IMG/VR virus record: IMGVR_UViG_3300044655_000021 | Coordinates: 1 to 22,949 of that record | DNA: 22,949 nt | DNA from: a virus | Reading direction: 5' to 3' (one strand) | Part shown: positions 21,983-22,949 of the stretch, piece by piece | Layout of the letters: the number at the start of each line of letters is the position of its first letter | Position numbering within the stretch: the first letter of the stretch is position 1 | The notes under the pieces: generated by a model | The model's input: only the letters and a program-made list of their open reading frames with translations | What the model was told of the DNA's origin: nothing | The model's database searches: none | Made by a program: the position numbers and the translations under genes

Positions 21983-22225
21983 TCAGAACGGAACATCTGC
22001 ATCTTCATCTTGCGGGAAGCCATCATTCTCTTTTGGCTTTGGTGGGTTCAGATAAGCCCAACCATTCCAACCGCCATCGATAAGCGGAGTGCTATCCAGT
22101 TTTAGCATTGGTCCATTCTTTGTATCAATCACAGAGCCGATGCGCTGATAACGATTCTTACTTTCACCATTCTTATTGACATACTTTCCATTGGTGACGG
22201 AAACTTCGTAAATTGTTTTAGACAT
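21983..22225 (-). CDS. Small protein with SSB-like acidic C-terminal tip
   Basis: The 80-aa product begins MSKTIYEVSVTNGKYVNKNG, contains RYQRIGSVIDTKNGPMLKLD and a GWNGWAYLNPPKP strand, and ends DEDADVPF. The last residues copy the acidic Asp-rich tail with terminal Pro-Phe by which single-stranded DNA-binding proteins contact partner enzymes. The protein is too short for a full SSB OB fold and the core is not a recognisable SSB. The ATG overlaps the exonuclease end by 8 bases, so they are probably co-translated. A DNA-recombination accessory role is inferred from tail and neighbour. Confidence 0.72.
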   Translation of the reverse strand: MSKTIYEVSVTNGKYVNKNGESKNRYQRIGSVIDTKNGPMLKLDSTPLIDGGWNGWAYLNPPKPKENDGFPQDEDADVPF

Positions 22226-22880
22226 TTGCTTCTTTCTTTAAGTTAAAAAATTCATGTTGTTCGCTGATCTCGCGAATTACTTTTTCGTAATACTCTCTCG
22301 CGGCATCAACTTTAAATTTGATCTTATCTTCTAATGCCTGATCTCTTTTGTAGTGAACAAGCGTCACACGCAAGTCAGGAATAATGTGAGACACATCATG
22401 CAGACTTTGATCTTCCCATCCGATAAGATCATCGGGAGTATCAACTAAGCAGTAAGCAATGCTGAACTCAGGCACATCCCAGAGCATCATGTAAGCGCGA
22501 CCTTGCCATTCGTATCTGATCTCCTCACCTAGTGATGGCAGGGCGGGGAATGTAGCAAGACTCCAACTGGATTTGATATCGATGATTCTGTTGTCTCCAA
22601 CGATATCGCACTCACCAGTTATCCAATCATTGTTCTTGCGTTCCTCATTCTTGACATAGCCTGTATTCAAGACAGCGTTAAGCAAGGCAATCGAATCATT
22701 CTCAACTCTAGTCCCTTTGCTCATGTATTTGTTTGATATGCGCTCGTCATATCCGTAAACAAACTCCTTGGCCATCTTAATGATCGCAGTCTTTGCACCA
22801 ACCGAAAGCGTATCGCCTTTGGTCTTTGGCTCTGTCATGATGTCAGCCAGACTTGAAGCCCTGAACCTTTTGATTTTCAT
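22218..22880 (-). CDS. YqaJ-like viral exonuclease (PD-(D/E)XK)
   Basis: The 220-aa protein fits the lambda-exonuclease/YqaJ group, which degrades one strand of DNA ends for single-strand annealing recombination. An N-terminal RASSLADIMTEPK segment, the GTRVENDSI motif (E60), the active-site residues D92 in ITGECDIVGD, D101 and K103 in IIDIKSSWS, and QGRAY (Q126, Y130) form a complete PD-(D/E)XK core. A charged C-terminal helix follows. The ATG overlaps the stop of the gene before it (ATGA), so it sits inside an operon running leftward. A RecT-type annealing protein would be expected nearby, but none is visible in this window. Confidence 0.85.
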   Translation of the reverse strand: MKIKRFRASSLADIMTEPKTKGDTLSVGAKTAIIKMAKEFVYGYDERISNKYMSKGTRVENDSIALLNAVLNTGYVKNEERKNNDWITGECDIVGDNRIIDIKSSWSLATFPALPSLGEEIRYEWQGRAYMMLWDVPEFSIAYCLVDTPDDLIGWEDQSLHDVSHIIPDLRVTLVHYKRDQALEDKIKFKVDAAREYYEKVIREISEQHEFFNLKKEANV

Positions 22881-22949
22881 TTGGCTTCCAATCTTGTTTT
22901 GACTTCATTCTTTTTGGCAATGACTTTCCCTTGCCACTCTTTGCTGTGA
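22877..22949 (-). CDS. 3' end of an upstream minus-strand gene (partial)
   Basis: On the minus strand a frame enters from the window edge and stops at a TGA at 22879-22877, overlapping the exonuclease ATG. The 23 visible residues are basic, with KEWQGKVIAKKNEVKTRLEA before the final Lys. The overlap supports coding; the product cannot be named. Confidence 0.5.
   Translation of the reverse strand, partial: HSKEWQGKVIAKKNEVKTRLEAK

Overview
The window is a tailed-phage segment (Caudoviricetes, siphovirus plan) that infects a Gram-negative bacterium. It reads from the packaging genes through head, tail and lysis and ends in a short opposite-strand recombination block. The host envelope is inferred from a nested Rz/Rz1-type spanin pair, two lipobox lipoproteins and a GH19 endolysin. 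Base composition is moderate and slightly AT-rich by eye. The small-gene cassette in the lysis region resembles sets I remember from uncultured marine and freshwater phages, so an aquatic proteobacterial host is my best guess; this is not proven. No tRNA, CRISPR array, integrase or insertion sequence was seen, so lifestyle cannot be decided here. No stretch longer than about 120 bases lacks a gene or a gene candidate.

Layout. 1-77: tail end of an upstream gene. 81-5513: HK97-type packaging and head set (small terminase, large terminase, portal, S78 prohead protease with an extra N-terminal module, major capsid), closed by a strong intrinsic terminator at 5522-5550. 5583-7077: a non-structural insert made of a short unknown gene, a GPSL-motif protein (DUF115 / sialyltransferase-like) whose reading frame has no usual start codon, and a GT2-like glycosyltransferase. 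7052-8919: overlapping connector genes (gp6/gp8-like connector, head-tail adaptor, HK97 gp10, DUF3168 tail terminator), followed by a second terminator at 8957-8981. 9002-10447: tail tube protein and the two-part tail assembly chaperone, with a -1 slippery site A_AAT_TTT and an RBS-masking hairpin. 10451-18098: tape measure (1230 aa), a minor tail protein with a CBM-like N-terminus, a repeat-bearing fibre-like protein, and a 794-aa tail tip protein with Asp-box/propeller-like repeats. 18109-21610: two small unknown genes, then a tightly coupled run of holin, several tiny membrane proteins, a Cys-rich lipoprotein, nested spanins and endolysin. 21557-22949, minus strand: winged-helix protein, a small protein with an SSB-like acidic tip, a YqaJ-like exonuclease, and the 3' end of one more gene.

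How it works together. The head genes build and fill the procapsid, the connector genes seal it, and the tube, chaperone and tape measure set the tail. The tip proteins probably bind surface glycans. The holin-spanin-endolysin set lyses the cell. The two glycosyltransferase-type genes lie between the capsid gene and the connectors, so they may modify a virion protein or the host surface. The minus-strand block looks like the end of a DNA recombination/replication operon that converges on the late operon.
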